A stretch of 64,000 nt of DNA from NCBI GenBank assembly GCA_020740775.1, contig JAHEWK010000005.1, positions 2,604,001-2,668,000 on the forward strand, in the 5' to 3' direction. Positions 33,661 to 45,706 of the stretch are shown in pieces (within the stretch, counting starts at the first letter, position 1; every line of letters begins with the position of its first letter). The stretch is from Ilyonectria destructans (taxonomy: Eukaryota; Ascomycota; Sordariomycetes; Hypocreales; Nectriaceae). Under the pieces are notes generated by a model that was not told the DNA's origin, ran no database searches, and worked only from the letters and a program-made list of their open reading frames with translations. The position numbers were made by a program, and so were the translations under genes.

Positions 33661-35474
33661 TCACTTATCCAGCTTGGTGTCTCGTTCGTCTGCGGCGTAG
33701 ATATCCTCCTCATTAATCTTATACGAAGCCGACTCTCGAGCGCTCACGCCCTTCTGGAACTATTAGGTATAGGTTAGCACCAGCTTCACAGCATACATTC
33801 GAGAACAGCTGCTTACCATGTAGTCCATCTCACCAAAGGTTCGGTCCTTGGTCTCAAACATGCGGAAGTAGCCCCAAATCAGGGTCAGCGTAGCAAGACC
33901 GGCCCAGAAGAATGCCTGTGTTCAAGATTAGCACATAGTTGCAGTGATGAATTGGCTCACAAAAACTTACAGTCTTTCCCTTTGCATTCCAAGCACCTGG
34001 AGAGATGAGCTTGGGCTGGAGGAGGCCACCGCAAATGATGTTTCCAACATAGTAAAAGCTACGTCCCAGCACGACAGTTTGCGTTCGGAGCCGTGTTGAA
34101 CCAATCTCAGCAACAATGGTGTAAATGATGGGTCCGACAGACATCGAGTACGCGCCCAGCCAGACTACACAAAGCAGAGACTGTGCCCAGGCGAGGGCGT
34201 TTGTCTGCTTTGGCAGAGCCAGGAAACCGATAGTCCACAGGATGAGCACGAGCGAACTGAAGCCCGTCAACCAGATGGTGCGGCGACCCCATCGGGAAAT
34301 GTAGAACCACGAGACGATGACGCCGAGGAAGGCAATTCCAGTACCGCCCAGAGCGATGCCGTATGAAGCGCTCGCACCGATGCCGGTCTGCTGGAAGAAG
34401 AACGATCCGCTGTAGCAGAGTGCTCCACCGTTTGTGATCTGGGACATGAAGCCCATGCAGGCAATCTCTGTGCGACGGCGGTTGGTGCCTCGGAACGCAT
34501 CCCAGTAGTTGACACCCTCGCGTTCCTCAATCTCGAGCTTGTTGGTATGGACCATCATGGCAATCGTTCCATCGAAATCGACTTGGTGCTCGGGCTCTGA
34601 TAGTCGCTGGAGAGACTTCTTGGCGGCGTCGAGTTGGTTCGTGCGGACGAGGAACCACGGCGATTCGGGTGCCATCCATGCTCCGATGAAGAGGGGGATA
34701 GGCCAAATCCACTGGATCGCGAATGGGACCCTGTAGCTCCACTCGGTCTTGTTATTGACTAGACCCTTGAGTACACCGGCCGAGATGAACTGTCCGATGC
34801 ACCAGCAAAGGTTGATGTAGGCAGTCAGGTATCCTCGGATGGCCAAGGGAGTCACTTCGGCAGCATAGGCGGGGCCAGTCGTTGCGAAGACACCCCAGGG
34901 AATGTTGCAGAGGAACTGACCGACCAGCATGACCTCGATCGATGGAGCGAAGAAAACCACAAAGATGAACGAAGCCAGCCAGAAGAGACTGACCATGAGC
35001 ACCTTTCGGTGGCCCCATTTCGAAGTCGCCCATCCGTTTAACATGGCGCCAATGATGTTGGCCAAGGCACCGAGACAGTTGAACCTTTGCTGCCAATCGG
35101 CCGAGATTTGCCTGTCGCCCGTCGACGCTAGGAGCGTGCCATATTTTTCTTTGAAGGACGGGTATCCGTAGAAAGAGCCAATAAGGGTAACATCGTAGCC
35201 CTCCATGATAACCGTGGTCGAGATCACTGTCGTCTGTTAGGCGCGAGAACATGATATCCCGGGGCGGTGACTTACTAATGGACCAAAAAGCGGCGCGTTT
35301 GTAGGTCTTGAAAGCCTGGAGGACGCCGAGGCTGTGCTCCTGGGTCGTTGCCTCGAGGGCGCCGTTCGCCAGGACCTTGTCGTGGAGGTCGACATTCTTG
35401 AGGTGGTCAAGCCCGCCATCGGAGATCTCGGCATGGTGGATATCGTCCCCGCCAACTTTCTTTTCGGACGACAT
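33661..35474 (-). CDS. MFS sugar permease, maltose/alpha-glucoside type
   Basis: Four exons, 35474-35276, 35226-33971, 33915-33817 and 33759-33661, give 550 residues. Sugar-porter signatures are present: a signature-like ATSKWGHRKVLM loop after helix 2, PESPWFLVR before the central loop, SRWGRRTIWL after helix 8, and FETKDRTFGEMD at the end (PETKGRT-like). About twelve membrane helices can be counted. The start of the transport part (STTVIMEGYDVTLIGSFYGYPSF) closely resembles fungal maltose permeases (MalP/Mal31 type). Cytosolic ends are polar. It probably imports an alpha-glucoside by proton symport at the plasma membrane; the exact sugar is not readable. No maltase or other sugar-metabolism gene lies next to it. 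Confidence 0.9.
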
Positions 35475-37566
35475 TATCAACTTGGTCTCAATTGGACCCA
35501 ATTGCACAGTTATAGAACAGTTGACACCTTATAAACCGAAGGGTATGATGTTGCATCCTGGGAAATCCTGGGACGGGCGAGGCCAATGGTTATAAGCTCC
35601 CCATCCGAGGTGTTATCGGCCAGGATCGTTCCCCCATGGTTCGCTCATGTCAATGTAACCTTCGCTCCATTGGTTCACGACTCAAGGAGCTTGTCGGAGA
35701 CTCAGGCCCGGCACTCATGTTGAACCTGCAGCCGGGTTAGGAACGACGGGCCGTACAAGATGCTCTGAGGTCGATCAGAGGGGTTGCCGCTGAACCTGGA
35801 GCTTGCCATTGGTGGAACATCCTGCGGGGGATTGACAAGGTCGGGGTGTTAGTTAGTGTCCCCAGATCATGAGTGGACCGGCTATGATCCAAGTCAATGT
35901 TGGCCACTCACACCCGTGATGCCCATATCCACTACGCGGAGTGCTCTGGGGTAAATGGGTGCGAGTTGCAAGTGGGGAATCTGGGGTATCCCAGAGAGCC
36001 TTGAGAGTCTGTGGTGTTTCGGTCTAGAGTCCGTTTTCTTCCCTACGGCCGGCCATGGCCACACAAGCAGCCAGGATTCCGATGTTTCTGAAGTTGCATT
36101 TCTTCGCTGCATGGGGGATGGCCTCGAGTTCGTCGGCGTTAGTTTCCGACAGAGCGTGCAGGCTGCAAAAAGCCCTTGCCTGACCCAGCACCTGAGCATA
36201 TCACGGGGTCCCAAACTCTCCCGAATCAGGACATTAATACATGGTAGACGAGATTTGTGATTGTTGCGAAGGCAGGGAGGGGGCCAGTGTTGTTCCACCT
36301 CTGTTCTCCACGGCAGACCACGCCACAAACAACGTCGTGAACTTGCTCGCGACTCACCACTTCACCACTTCTGCAGTGCTGCTCAGAGGCATTCTCCTTC
36401 CATGAAGCTTCAAAATGAAATATCAAAATGCCGTAGGCTTTCACATGAAGGCAGCTCAAAGGGAGGTGACTTGAACTTTTTTGGTGTGGGGAAGAACCAG
36501 CCACCCCCGCGTCTCCAACCAATCCTTTCCAGATCACGGTTAAAGATCAGCCCAGCACGATTAATTCACCACTGAGAAGTGGGTTCGTGAGGCAATCTAC
36601 AACAAAGCATCCCCTCCCCGTATAGATGTTAGTTTCGTATAGTGGTGTGCCCATCTAAACTGCATCGGGTTCGATCCTTGGCGTGTGAGCATGTCGACAA
36701 TCGCTGGGCTACCCAAGCAGCTGGTACAATTATTTGCCGTGAGAGCTTTGATAGGTCAAGAAACTGTACATGCCAAGCTTCATACCGAAGCTTGAGGCCT
36801 CTTCTCCATCCCCAACATGGCATGTGTTCCTCCAGCTCGGGTCCATGAGAGCCGCGCCCCGAGGGTGGCCGTGAGGGGAAGCTTGACATGTCAGCTTCAA
36901 CCCACACAACTCGATGCGCCACTCAGTTCCTTCGGAGCCCGAATTAGCAAAGGACGCTGCCCACGGCTATTATCATTGTATTTAGCCTATTTGTGCTCCC
37001 GCAAGTCTTCCCCCTCCAGTGGACGGCACTGGGGTGCCACAGCGCCTCCGTCCCAAGGCCCCGGAAAACCCTTGCATGATGGACTGGGGTCACCGTGTCA
37101 CGTCGAACCACCTCTGAAGAGATGAGCCGAGATTGAGTGGACAACGAAAAGACGAAGACCCGAAGGAATGGGTAGGAGATATCTCTAGCGCTTGGGTGTG
37201 CATTTTGCCTATTTTACACGGCAGCCGGGCATGGCGGCCGACGGTTAGCAACTAGCACGACCCACCGGTTTTAGCTTGTCATGAGGCCAGTAAGCTGGAG
37301 GTGGGTTTCGTCCTACCAACGCCGCATTGGCAAGAAGTGGAGGATTGCGTTCCGGAAAGCGAAGGATTATCTCATATTCATTCCCATCACGTCCGAATCA
37401 GTCTGGGGGATAAATGCGCTCAAAATCGGAGCTCACGTGATGCTAACCGGAGGATTTTCGGGGAATTTCCATGGCGGCCTGCCGAAGCCCAGCCACATCA
37501 CCCTGCCATCACCTCTACCTACCTATCGAGTCGTTCTCCGCCATACTGTCATAACCACTAGCCATC
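35475..37566. other. divergent intergenic region, no gene seen
   Basis: Upstream of both the permease (minus) and the F-box gene (plus). A B-box-like tRNA fragment is at about 36680 (see rejected). CG-rich CCGG/CCCCAG motifs near 35800-35870 could be regulator sites, but I cannot assign them. Confidence 0.5.
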
Positions 37567-38655
37567 ATGCCACCTCCGCAAGTCTTCTCTGCGGAGCTCA
37601 TCACAAGACTTACCTGCACTGAAGAGGTTGAACTCGGTGGGATGATTCAAAACCAACCTTTTCCAGAGATCTCGGCCATCCGTCGAGAATTCGCTCGTTC
37701 ATCACTTGGACTTATGGATGCTCTCCCTCAAGAAATTCTATTTATAATCCTAAACCTGCTTGACTTCCAGTCCCTGTCTCGAATCTCTCGGGCCTCCATC
37801 AAGGGGAGGTTGACCGTAGCAGCTATACCAGAATATCGAGAAATAGTTCAGCATATACCAGAAATATTGGCCGCATTAGGAAGAACCCGAGTATTAAAAT
37901 ACCACGAAGTCACATTACTTCGACACGTACTTCGAACGTCTCAGTGCGTTTCTTGCTTCGGCTTTGGCGCCTTTTTGTTTCTGCCAACGTGCGAAAGAGT
38001 ATGCTTCCAATGCCTCCAGCACAACCATTCACTACGCATGACTACGCTGAGCAAGGCGAAGAAATGCTTTCACCTGACCGACAACCACCTCGACAGAGTC
38101 CCTATCTTACACAGCATACCCGGCACTTACAAGGTCGAACATGAGAACTCGCACCAGCTTGTGCTTCGTCTTGTTAGCATAAAACAAGTCAAGCAACTGG
38201 CAATTGAGGTACATGGATCCGCTGCACATGTGGCAAGGCTTGAGCCAATGCCTCCACGAGAGATGAGCTTCGAAGACCACTGGGATTTTAAGCGGTTTCA
38301 TCAAGCATCTTTAGTACCCCCAGGGCGCGATCTGTCCAGATTGCCCAAGACGGTACCCATTATCACGGACGCGTATGGCGGCATGGCATCTATTCGCATA
38401 CCGTGTCTGAGTGGTACAGAATTGGATTATGGAAAGCTTTGCCGAGGGTGTGAGGTTATCCACCATCTTCATTCCCAGGGACAACTGCCTGCTCCCGTCT
38501 GGAAATGGCTTGTTCCACGGTGGGTTAATACGCGGTACCCACTTCTTGCTTTATTAACCCGGCTGCATTCTAATGAAGGGTTTTTAAACCATATTCAAGA
38601 TTGCTATGGTGTGCGTCAACTGCTTGTAAAATGGGAGGATCCGCAGGAACATTAA
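37567..38655 (+). CDS. F-box protein with a cysteine knuckle
   Basis: A single exon of 362 residues. An F-box lies at about 51-85 (ALPQEILFIILNLLDFQSL, SRISRAS), the part that docks on Skp1 of an SCF ubiquitin ligase. About 45 residues later comes a cysteine cluster, Cys127, Cys130, Cys142, Cys146 and Cys149, spaced like a small zinc knuckle. A second CRGCE motif lies near residue 300. The rest has no named repeat (no LRR or WD). This arrangement occurs in a large, fast-evolving fungal F-box group whose targets are unknown. Substrate recognition by the Cys region is inference. Confidence 0.82.
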   Translation: MPPPQVFSAELITRLTCTEEVELGGMIQNQPFPEISAIRREFARSSLGLMDALPQEILFIILNLLDFQSLSRISRASIKGRLTVAAIPEYREIVQHIPEILAALGRTRVLKYHEVTLLRHVLRTSQCVSCFGFGAFLFLPTCERVCFQCLQHNHSLRMTTLSKAKKCFHLTDNHLDRVPILHSIPGTYKVEHENSHQLVLRLVSIKQVKQLAIEVHGSAAHVARLEPMPPREMSFEDHWDFKRFHQASLVPPGRDLSRLPKTVPIITDAYGGMASIRIPCLSGTELDYGKLCRGCEVIHHLHSQGQLPAPVWKWLVPRWVNTRYPLLALLTRLHSNEGFLNHIQDCYGVRQLLVKWEDPQEH

Positions 38656-39053
38656 ATTGGTATAGGACCAGCGTCGGCGATCCAGACCTTGAAAGTAATA
38701 CAAATTTCTTTTAGTCCAGTACTCTGCCATCGTCAGTGAACACGCGCATGACTTGTTCCATTTGACGTCCAGCCTTCTCAAGAACCTTGCTCAAGCTCTC
38801 ATAATTTTAGTACTTTGTATTGCTCCGCTTGTTGACAGGCCGAGAAGGAAGCTAGTGTAGCACTTAGACGTTAATTCCCCGTATAACGTGAGTTTTTGGG
38901 TGAGTTTTCTGTTGATAGAATTATTTTGTACCAGACGTAAGCTAGTATCAATATATGATGTCAAGAAAAAGGACCCTGAATCTACTTTTGCATCGTTGAG
39001 GATACTTTCTGACCAATATCCAAACGCCATTTTTACAACACTTTTTACCACGC
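38656..39053. other. short convergent intergenic region
   Basis: 3' ends of the F-box gene (plus) and the Zn2Cys6 gene (minus). It is AT-rich and nothing else is seen. Confidence 0.6.
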
Positions 39054-41901
39054 TTAAACATCCTGGATGTGCCGGCCCAGTTCGGCAAAACCGCCCATTT
39101 CCTCTCCTGTGAGGCTCCAGTCGGCATTGTTATACATTGAGAAGTAGCACTTGTAGTACTCATCTGGTGAGATGTCTGCCATTGACACATCCTGGTAGAT
39201 GTTCTCACCCCTGTTATCCGTTGGAGGAATCCAGATGTGCGCAAAATTGTCCCACAGGTCTGGTTCGAGTTGCATGTCTTGGCCTGGAGTCTCGTCTAGT
39301 CGCAGTTGCTGGCCTTGCGCTGAGTTTTCAAGACCGCCTAGTTGGTCTCCCGTTTCCAAGTTTCGATGGTTTCCTGGGGTTGCAGCTGTGCCATTGAGAA
39401 CATTGTGATTGTTGATGTTCCCATTGAAGCCATCACCCGTGTTGGGAGAGTTGTTCATCGCCTGAAGGGACTGGATTTTGTGAGACATGAGTCTGCAAAT
39501 GCCTCTCAAGTCTTTTATCCTCTGAGCAGCATGTTTGCTCCCGTTGTCGGCGAGGTACTGCATGGTCTCCAAAGCATCTGGAAGGCCGGGAGATGGGCTA
39601 AATTTCTGGCCGTCATCACAAACCGAGTCTAAAATCGCAACCAGAATCATGATGAAGGATGACGAGCAAACCGCGTCGAAATCAAAGAAACCATGAATCG
39701 CTAGAATGGGTTAATAAATAGATTTAAAATAAGATTATGGGTGTATCATACCGAGGATATTTCGATTTCGAAGGGAACAAACGACCTTCAACAACCTCCG
39801 AGCCGCTTCTGAACAGGTCCTTGATAGTCTTTCGAGTGGCGAGGTATTCTGACCTGGACTGCTTGGACCCTCGCCTCGAAGAACAAGTTTCGCCATGTGT
39901 AGCATAATAGGTCGAAGAGTGAGAAGCGTAGCCTAATTCAAATTATCAGAATCTTCTCTAGAGTAACGAGGTGCGATAATACCTGATAAAGCATGAGATG
40001 GAGGGATCCCGTCGTTCTCAAGCATAGATCAGGGCCCATGCCCTGAAAATCCTTGGCTGTGTCGGATGGGATCTCCTGTGATATCTCGTATAGGGATTTC
40101 ACAATCTCCTGGACGTTTGGGACAAAGGTGTCCTCGGTATGAAGGTCTGGGCCGTAAAGAACTAATCATATAATCCTTAGCCAATACCCAAGTCGAAGTG
40201 GAAGAAGCACGTACCCGATAAGATCCGACCAGTGACTCTGGCGATCTTGATATTAATACAGATAGGACCTGCGGGTGCGAACCCGGGAGAGTTCGTCGGT
40301 AGTTCAACATCGATCGACTGATCTCTGATACCAGACGGATTCCCAGTTGCAGCTGCTAAGCGCCTATTATTGAGATATGTGTCAGCTCAACATCGGGGTT
40401 TCAAACAGGGAAGCCATACCTTTCCTGCATGTAAATCGTCCAAAAGAGACGAGTCAAATGCACCTTTTCGGACTTCATCAAATGCTTGGTTCCAGAAACC
40501 TGATGGTACTTGTGTGAAATTGCTAATCGCAATGCGGTGCTTATCTAGCCGCCCTGTTAGCAACTGACAATGAGAGGTCGAAGGGAGAACTCACATAAAG
40601 GTAGGCTTCTTCCCTCTTGTGGAAGTTCTGCAAGTATATTGCGAACAAGCCAAAAATTTCCACGCCAATTTTTCCATACGAGTGCATCTCGCTGAGCGTT
40701 GGTATGTTCTTGTGCACGTAGTCGAACAGCTCGATCCCGGAGAACTCACCGTTCCCTTCGGGGTTGGCATCGAAAAGGGTGCCGATCGCAATCACCAACA
40801 TCATCTCCAGGCACCAAGGGGAAGCGAGTTGGTTCGGGTCATCTCTGTTGGCGTAAAAGACCCATAACCGGTCTGAGAAATCCCGTGCATCGACGTGGTG
40901 CTGAGTGTGTCCAATATAGAACATGGCAGTCTCTAAAAGTCTCTGAGCCTCCTGGTGCGAGGGCAGATTTGGGAAATCTTGACTGGAGATCCGCATCGGA
41001 GCAGGGTTCATGGTTGGTTCCTTAGCTTGGTTGGATGATGGAGTCCTGGAGGATTTGCTGCCATCGCCTTGGGGTGACAAAAGATCTTGTACCATGGATG
41101 AAAAATTGCGACTGGAACTCATAGACGAAGGAACGGGGATGGCTATCAAAGTCAGCAATCAGAGCAATATTTCATGTGAAGGGTACGAACTTGAAGCCGG
41201 CGATGACTGCGTTAGGCCATTCCTTATCAAAGGGGCAGAGAAGCTGGGAGAGGGACCAGGCAAGATGGGTGATCTTGGCGGTGTATTGCCCCGCCCAGGG
41301 TCTGTCTGTGGCGATAGTTGGGGGCGCTGCGACAACGGTACCGTCTGGGTGATAGCTGGTGCAGTTGCGGCGGCATCTTGTGGAGAATCATCTGCTTGTC
41401 GTTAGTTTCAATATATTAAGTCAAGTGTCAGGAAGAATGTACCTTGAGTGTTTGATGTTGTGTTCTTGTCGACGTTTTCGTACTGGGCCAGACGACTTTC
41501 AAGTTCCTCAACCCGACTATCACGTTTACTAAGCTTAGGAGAGAGCTAGGATAGAATAAGAATGCAAGTACTCACCTGGCTAGGAACACCCTCTTGGGGC
41601 ATTGTCCACGAATAATGCAGTCCAAACCGCGCTTGACGCAGTACTGGCAGGGGCTGGTTCCAGAGCATCTGACCTTCTTCTTGCGGCATGTGAGACAACT
41701 GCCCAACGTTAGCTGTTGTCCGAGAGCTCAGCGAGATAATGCTGCTGCGGGCCCCGAGCTTGTCCCAACCACAAGCCTGTGCTTGGGACCAAGGCAATGA
41801 TTTGTGCAAGAGGACTCCACTCACGCCGAGGATGCTTTGCGCACATCTTTTCTTCCGGCCGTGGAATTTGGCAATCTCACTCGGTCCAATCCGGGAGCCA
41901 T
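39054..41901 (-). CDS. Zn2Cys6 transcription factor with fungal_trans domain
   Basis: Ten exons fit: 41901-41825, 41698-41576, 41528-41443, 41391-41191, 41142-40595, 40544-40420, 40363-40215, 40161-39983, 39932-39752 and 39700-39054. They give 771 residues. The binuclear cluster has Cys27, Cys30, Cys37, Cys43, Cys46 and Cys53 (CLTCRKKKVRC then CQYCVKRGLDC) and binds two Zn and CGG-type half sites. A short coiled coil for dimerisation follows (RVEELESRLAQYEN). The middle domain shows the family mark FWTIYMQERRLAAATG. The C-terminal about 120 residues are Asn/Gln/Gly-rich and acidic, a likely activation region. The target genes are unknown. The start ATG and first intron (126 bases) rest on restoring the first cysteine pair. 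Confidence 0.88.
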
Positions 41902-42607
41902 AATTTCGGAGGGTAACTGGATTTTGGAACCTTGTGTCTCGGTCTGCAATATCTCCAGGACAGTCAAGAAAAACCTGCCAGGGTGCTCTTGAGGAAAGAA
42001 TTGTCGGGAGGGGATCCGAGGATCGCGGAGTCAGACGAGCGTTCGGTAAAACGCTCCGGTCTAGGCTTAACCGGCTTGTGGGCCGATCACGTGGGCTGCT
42101 GCTAGATAACGAAGCGGGCGTAGAGTGTGCTAGCGGGTGGCTTCCCACGGCTTTGCGCTGACTCGGGCCGCGGCGGTCGCGCTCCCGTTCTTCGGAACCG
42201 CGCACCGCATTTCGGAGCTTCTCCGAGCTCGGAGCACGCAACTCAACGCAGGGTGGCTACAGCAAGTAGAACGATCTGGTGATAATTGGCCTTCGTTATG
42301 AATCCTCCACGGGCTTTCCACTTATTTTAAGGCTATGCTTTACGTTTACGGTCGCCTACCTATGTATAAAGATATCGAGTATCTATGCGCTGAGTCTCTC
42401 ATTCGATTAAATACCTCGGTCTTTCTGTGGCCCTGCAGCCCGGCGTTGTAACAATTTGATTGAGATGCTTTCGTATCGCTAAAGAAAAATGCATTGCCGC
42501 TATGGTCTACTATACATAATTACAGGGCTCATCGCTCACATCTTGGACCCTCCCAACAAGCGCTAGCAACCGGGGGGCCATCATACAAAACCTTACCTCC
42601 TGTACTT
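41902..42607. other. promoter region of the Zn2Cys6 gene
   Basis: Upstream of the gene at 41901 and downstream of the C2H2 gene. It contains a CACGTG palindrome (about 42087-42092) of the kind bound by bHLH factors; whether it is used is unknown. Confidence 0.45.
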
Positions 42608-45600
42608 TCACATCCTCGGTTCTCCCGAGTGCTTCATCATCGACGCCGCCATTTTCAGTCTATGCCTTGCCTCAGATAGAAGCTCCCACCGTGTTGTTGA
42701 CAGAGCCTCGTCAACAACGCTCAGGAGACCTATTATCTTGTTGCGGTTTCCGACGACTCCTGCTTGGTTTTGGTGCAAATGAAACGCTTTGATCGAGTTG
42801 ATCGTCGGTGGAATCATGATTTGGAGATACGTCTTGAGATCTTCGTGACGATCACGCTTCACGTTTTCAAAATTGGATGCCATCGACAAGGAAGTACCTT
42901 CGAGCGAGGGCGGTTGAGGAACCTCATTGTTGCTCGTTGCTGGTGTCGCGCCTTGGCCGAGTGACGTTGAAGATGACCGAATACTTGGTTCTGCAGTCAT
43001 TTGCGGCACCGCGAAGTTATTAGACGGGTATTGTAGGTTCTCGGGGAACGGGTCAAGGTCTCCATCTTGCACGAAACCATAGGCCCAGAGCACCAAGGAC
43101 GCGTAGTACAAAGCCCAGGCTCTGTTCAAGAGATTGTCATTCCCGGCATCGTATGTGGGATACGGAGGTGGGTTGAAGTTTGATGACATTCCATTCGGGT
43201 CACCTAGAGCGTTTCGTCGTGGATCTTCTTGTAGGAGAATAAGCTTGATCAACTGGAGGGCATGGTAAACACCACCGATCGCGCCGGGGGACGCGACCCA
43301 CTCCTTGATCTTTGCTTCCGTTCGCCTCCAATCGAGGGAAGAGACAGTGCGTCCAAGAATTTGAGGAACACCGGCGAAAATGCAGAGCTCTGGCATGCTG
43401 ATGTAAACAGTAATATGCCCCAGATGATAGAGCACAGTCCCAAGAGTTTGGAAGGCATCCCCATCGTCACTGCCACCTCTGCTGCTCAACCCTAACCTCT
43501 GCCAGTCAAAGGCAGCGTGTCGAACATGGGCGATGCCATCATCATAGTCTTTTTTCCACCAATCAAACGCTCTCAGTAGCTTTGGTCGCCATCGCTCCTG
43601 AACTCCAGGAATAGTGTCCGTACCGAGAGTGGATCGATCGAGGTCTCTCTGGTGCATCTGCCAGGTTACTGATAATAGTGCGGCCAGCAACGCAATTCTT
43701 CCAAAGGGACTTGTTCGCACTTTTTGACCGTTGAGCGTTCTTTGCAGTCCGTCAAGGAACGAGATTGGAGTGACACCATTGGCATAAAGACTGGACTCGA
43801 CACAGCCAATCTCAGATGGTGAGTCTGATGACCACAAGGTGTTGTCACAAGGCAGAGGAAGCTTGATTTCGTGGATTACAAGTGTCGGGGTGTGTCCAAA
43901 CAAGGCAGCATGGGTAGCGTCAATGATGAATGCAGCAATCGCCGCCCGGCGTGTGGCCTCTTGCGCAATCCAATGATCCCACCATTTCTCGGGTGATGAT
44001 GGGTCAAACTGCGGGCGACTTGATGTAGGCGGATGCCTTATAGGTTGACCTAGCTTTGGGCTGAGAAGAGGACTTGGGACTCGTGACGCGTACGACGATT
44101 GCTTCCCCGTTAGAGCGCTTCCTCGCCGCATGAGAGAGAGGGTCGTGGGGAAATAGATGTGGGCGCGTTCGTGAAGGACGCGAGTTGCATTCAGCTTCTC
44201 GTACACCTCGAGGATGAGAAGCGTTTGTATGACCCATAACTTGGCTGGTGGATGAGAATCTGCGTGCATAAAGACTTGCCATCGGAGGTTCCAGGATACA
44301 AAGGTGGTGAACTTTGAAATTTTGTCCGTCATGTCAGAGGGCCCATTCTTCTTTTCCAGCATGGATGCTCCCATTAGTAATACAGCGAGCAGGAGAAAGT
44401 CGTGTGCTGTTTCCGGCACAAAAGTTGGCTTGTGGAGAATCGGCAGTTGGTCGTGAAAGTTGTCCCAGTACGAATCGATGTACTTTTGTACATTCAGCAG
44501 ACTTAACACGTGTGTATCGGCTTCGCTGTCGCTTCCAAAAATCTCATTCTTCATGTCTGTCGCTGACTTGGTTCCTTGGGAGCCAATTTCGTTGAACCGT
44601 TGGATCATGTACTGAAGCAGGGACTGGCGTTTATGCTCCGACAATCCCGTCTTCCCCAGCTGTGCAACATCTGCCATTGTTGTGGCCATTGGAATTGTCT
44701 CCGACTGGAACCAAAGGTTCATTGGTTCCATAAATGAGCCGCCTATAATGTTGGGCTGGGTTGGATATTCGGGACAGAGTTGACCAAAGTTGTTGGAATA
44801 TCCTCCCATTCCTCCCAAGGAACTCCCGGGAACAAAGGAATACCCAGAACCGATGCCTCCTTGTCCGTTGAATAGCCAAGAGGTGAATTCGTCCGTACTT
44901 GAGGGGGAAACACCAAATGGCTGGTCTTCGAGGAGCTGTTCGGCGCTGGTGGCGGGAAGCCCGCCCTGCAGCACGAAGGATTGGTTTCTTGTGCGCTCTG
45001 GCCTCGTCGGCATTCCAGGACTCTGCATCGTCATTGGCATATCGGTGCCTTGCATCTGATCCATCCGAAACGGGACACTCCCCATGGGCTGTTTGTCTGG
45101 CGATATAGACGATTCCCTGCTTCGAAATTGCCTCTGGTCGCCGAAATGGCCAAGAGCATCGGTCATGTCGTTGCCATTCTCGTGCTGCCCTGAGCCTCCG
45201 ACCACCTCTGACTGCAGGCCTAATTCGTCCGCCTCACCATGGCCATCGCCTAACGATAGGCCGTTCTTGCTCGGGTTCCCCTCTTTGCCTGGAGTCTCTC
45301 TGGCCTCATCTTGGGTGTCGCTCCAGGCCGATCCATCGTCACTAAACGAGTACCGGTGTCTCGGCATTTTCGAGAACTCCCGCTGAGACGTGCTGGGCCT
45401 CTGAGACAAACGGCCGTTGCCATATTGCTGGATCTGTCGCTCATGTCTCAATTTGTGGCGGGCGTAAAGATCCTTTCTCACAAAGGAGAATGAGCATCCG
45501 GGATAGTCGCAGTAGTAAATCTCCTTGGGCGAATCTGCAGCGCGTCAGCAGGGCTGATGTCGTGACCATGGGCCTAACCTACGGTTTAGCTGATGCCTTT

Positions 45601-45706
45601 GGAGGTGCTCAGCCCGGGAATACGTCCGTCCGCAGCCCTCGTGGGTGCATTGGAACTCCTTGCATGAGGCCTTGCGGCGTTTATGACGCGGGGGCGATGA
45701 GGCCAT
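42608..45706 (-). CDS. double C2H2 zinc-finger regulator with fungal_trans domain
   Basis: Two exons, 45706-45583 and 45534-42608 (48-base intron), give 1016 residues. The intron splits the codon of His42, the last zinc ligand of finger 1 (Cys20, Cys25, His38, His42). Finger 2 is Cys50, Cys55, His68, His72. Starting at 45481, as a naive frame does, would lose finger 1 and most of finger 2. A disordered Gln/Ser/Gly region (about 80-330) precedes a fungal_trans domain (about 370-800) with LSLLNVQKYIDSYWDNFHDQ near its start. This C2H2 plus fungal_trans layout is known in filamentous fungi, e.g. in regulators related to AmdX or Klf-type proteins. Targets are unknown. It is tandem with the Zn2Cys6 gene. 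Confidence 0.9.

Noticed and set aside
36630..36705. tRNA-like stretch with a good B box (GGTTCGATCC) and a weak A box
   Set aside because: Acceptor and anticodon stems do not pair; at most a tRNA relic.
27942..38655. Possible secondary-metabolite or sugar-use gene cluster around the permease
   Set aside because: No biosynthetic core enzyme, maltase or matching regulator lies next to it.
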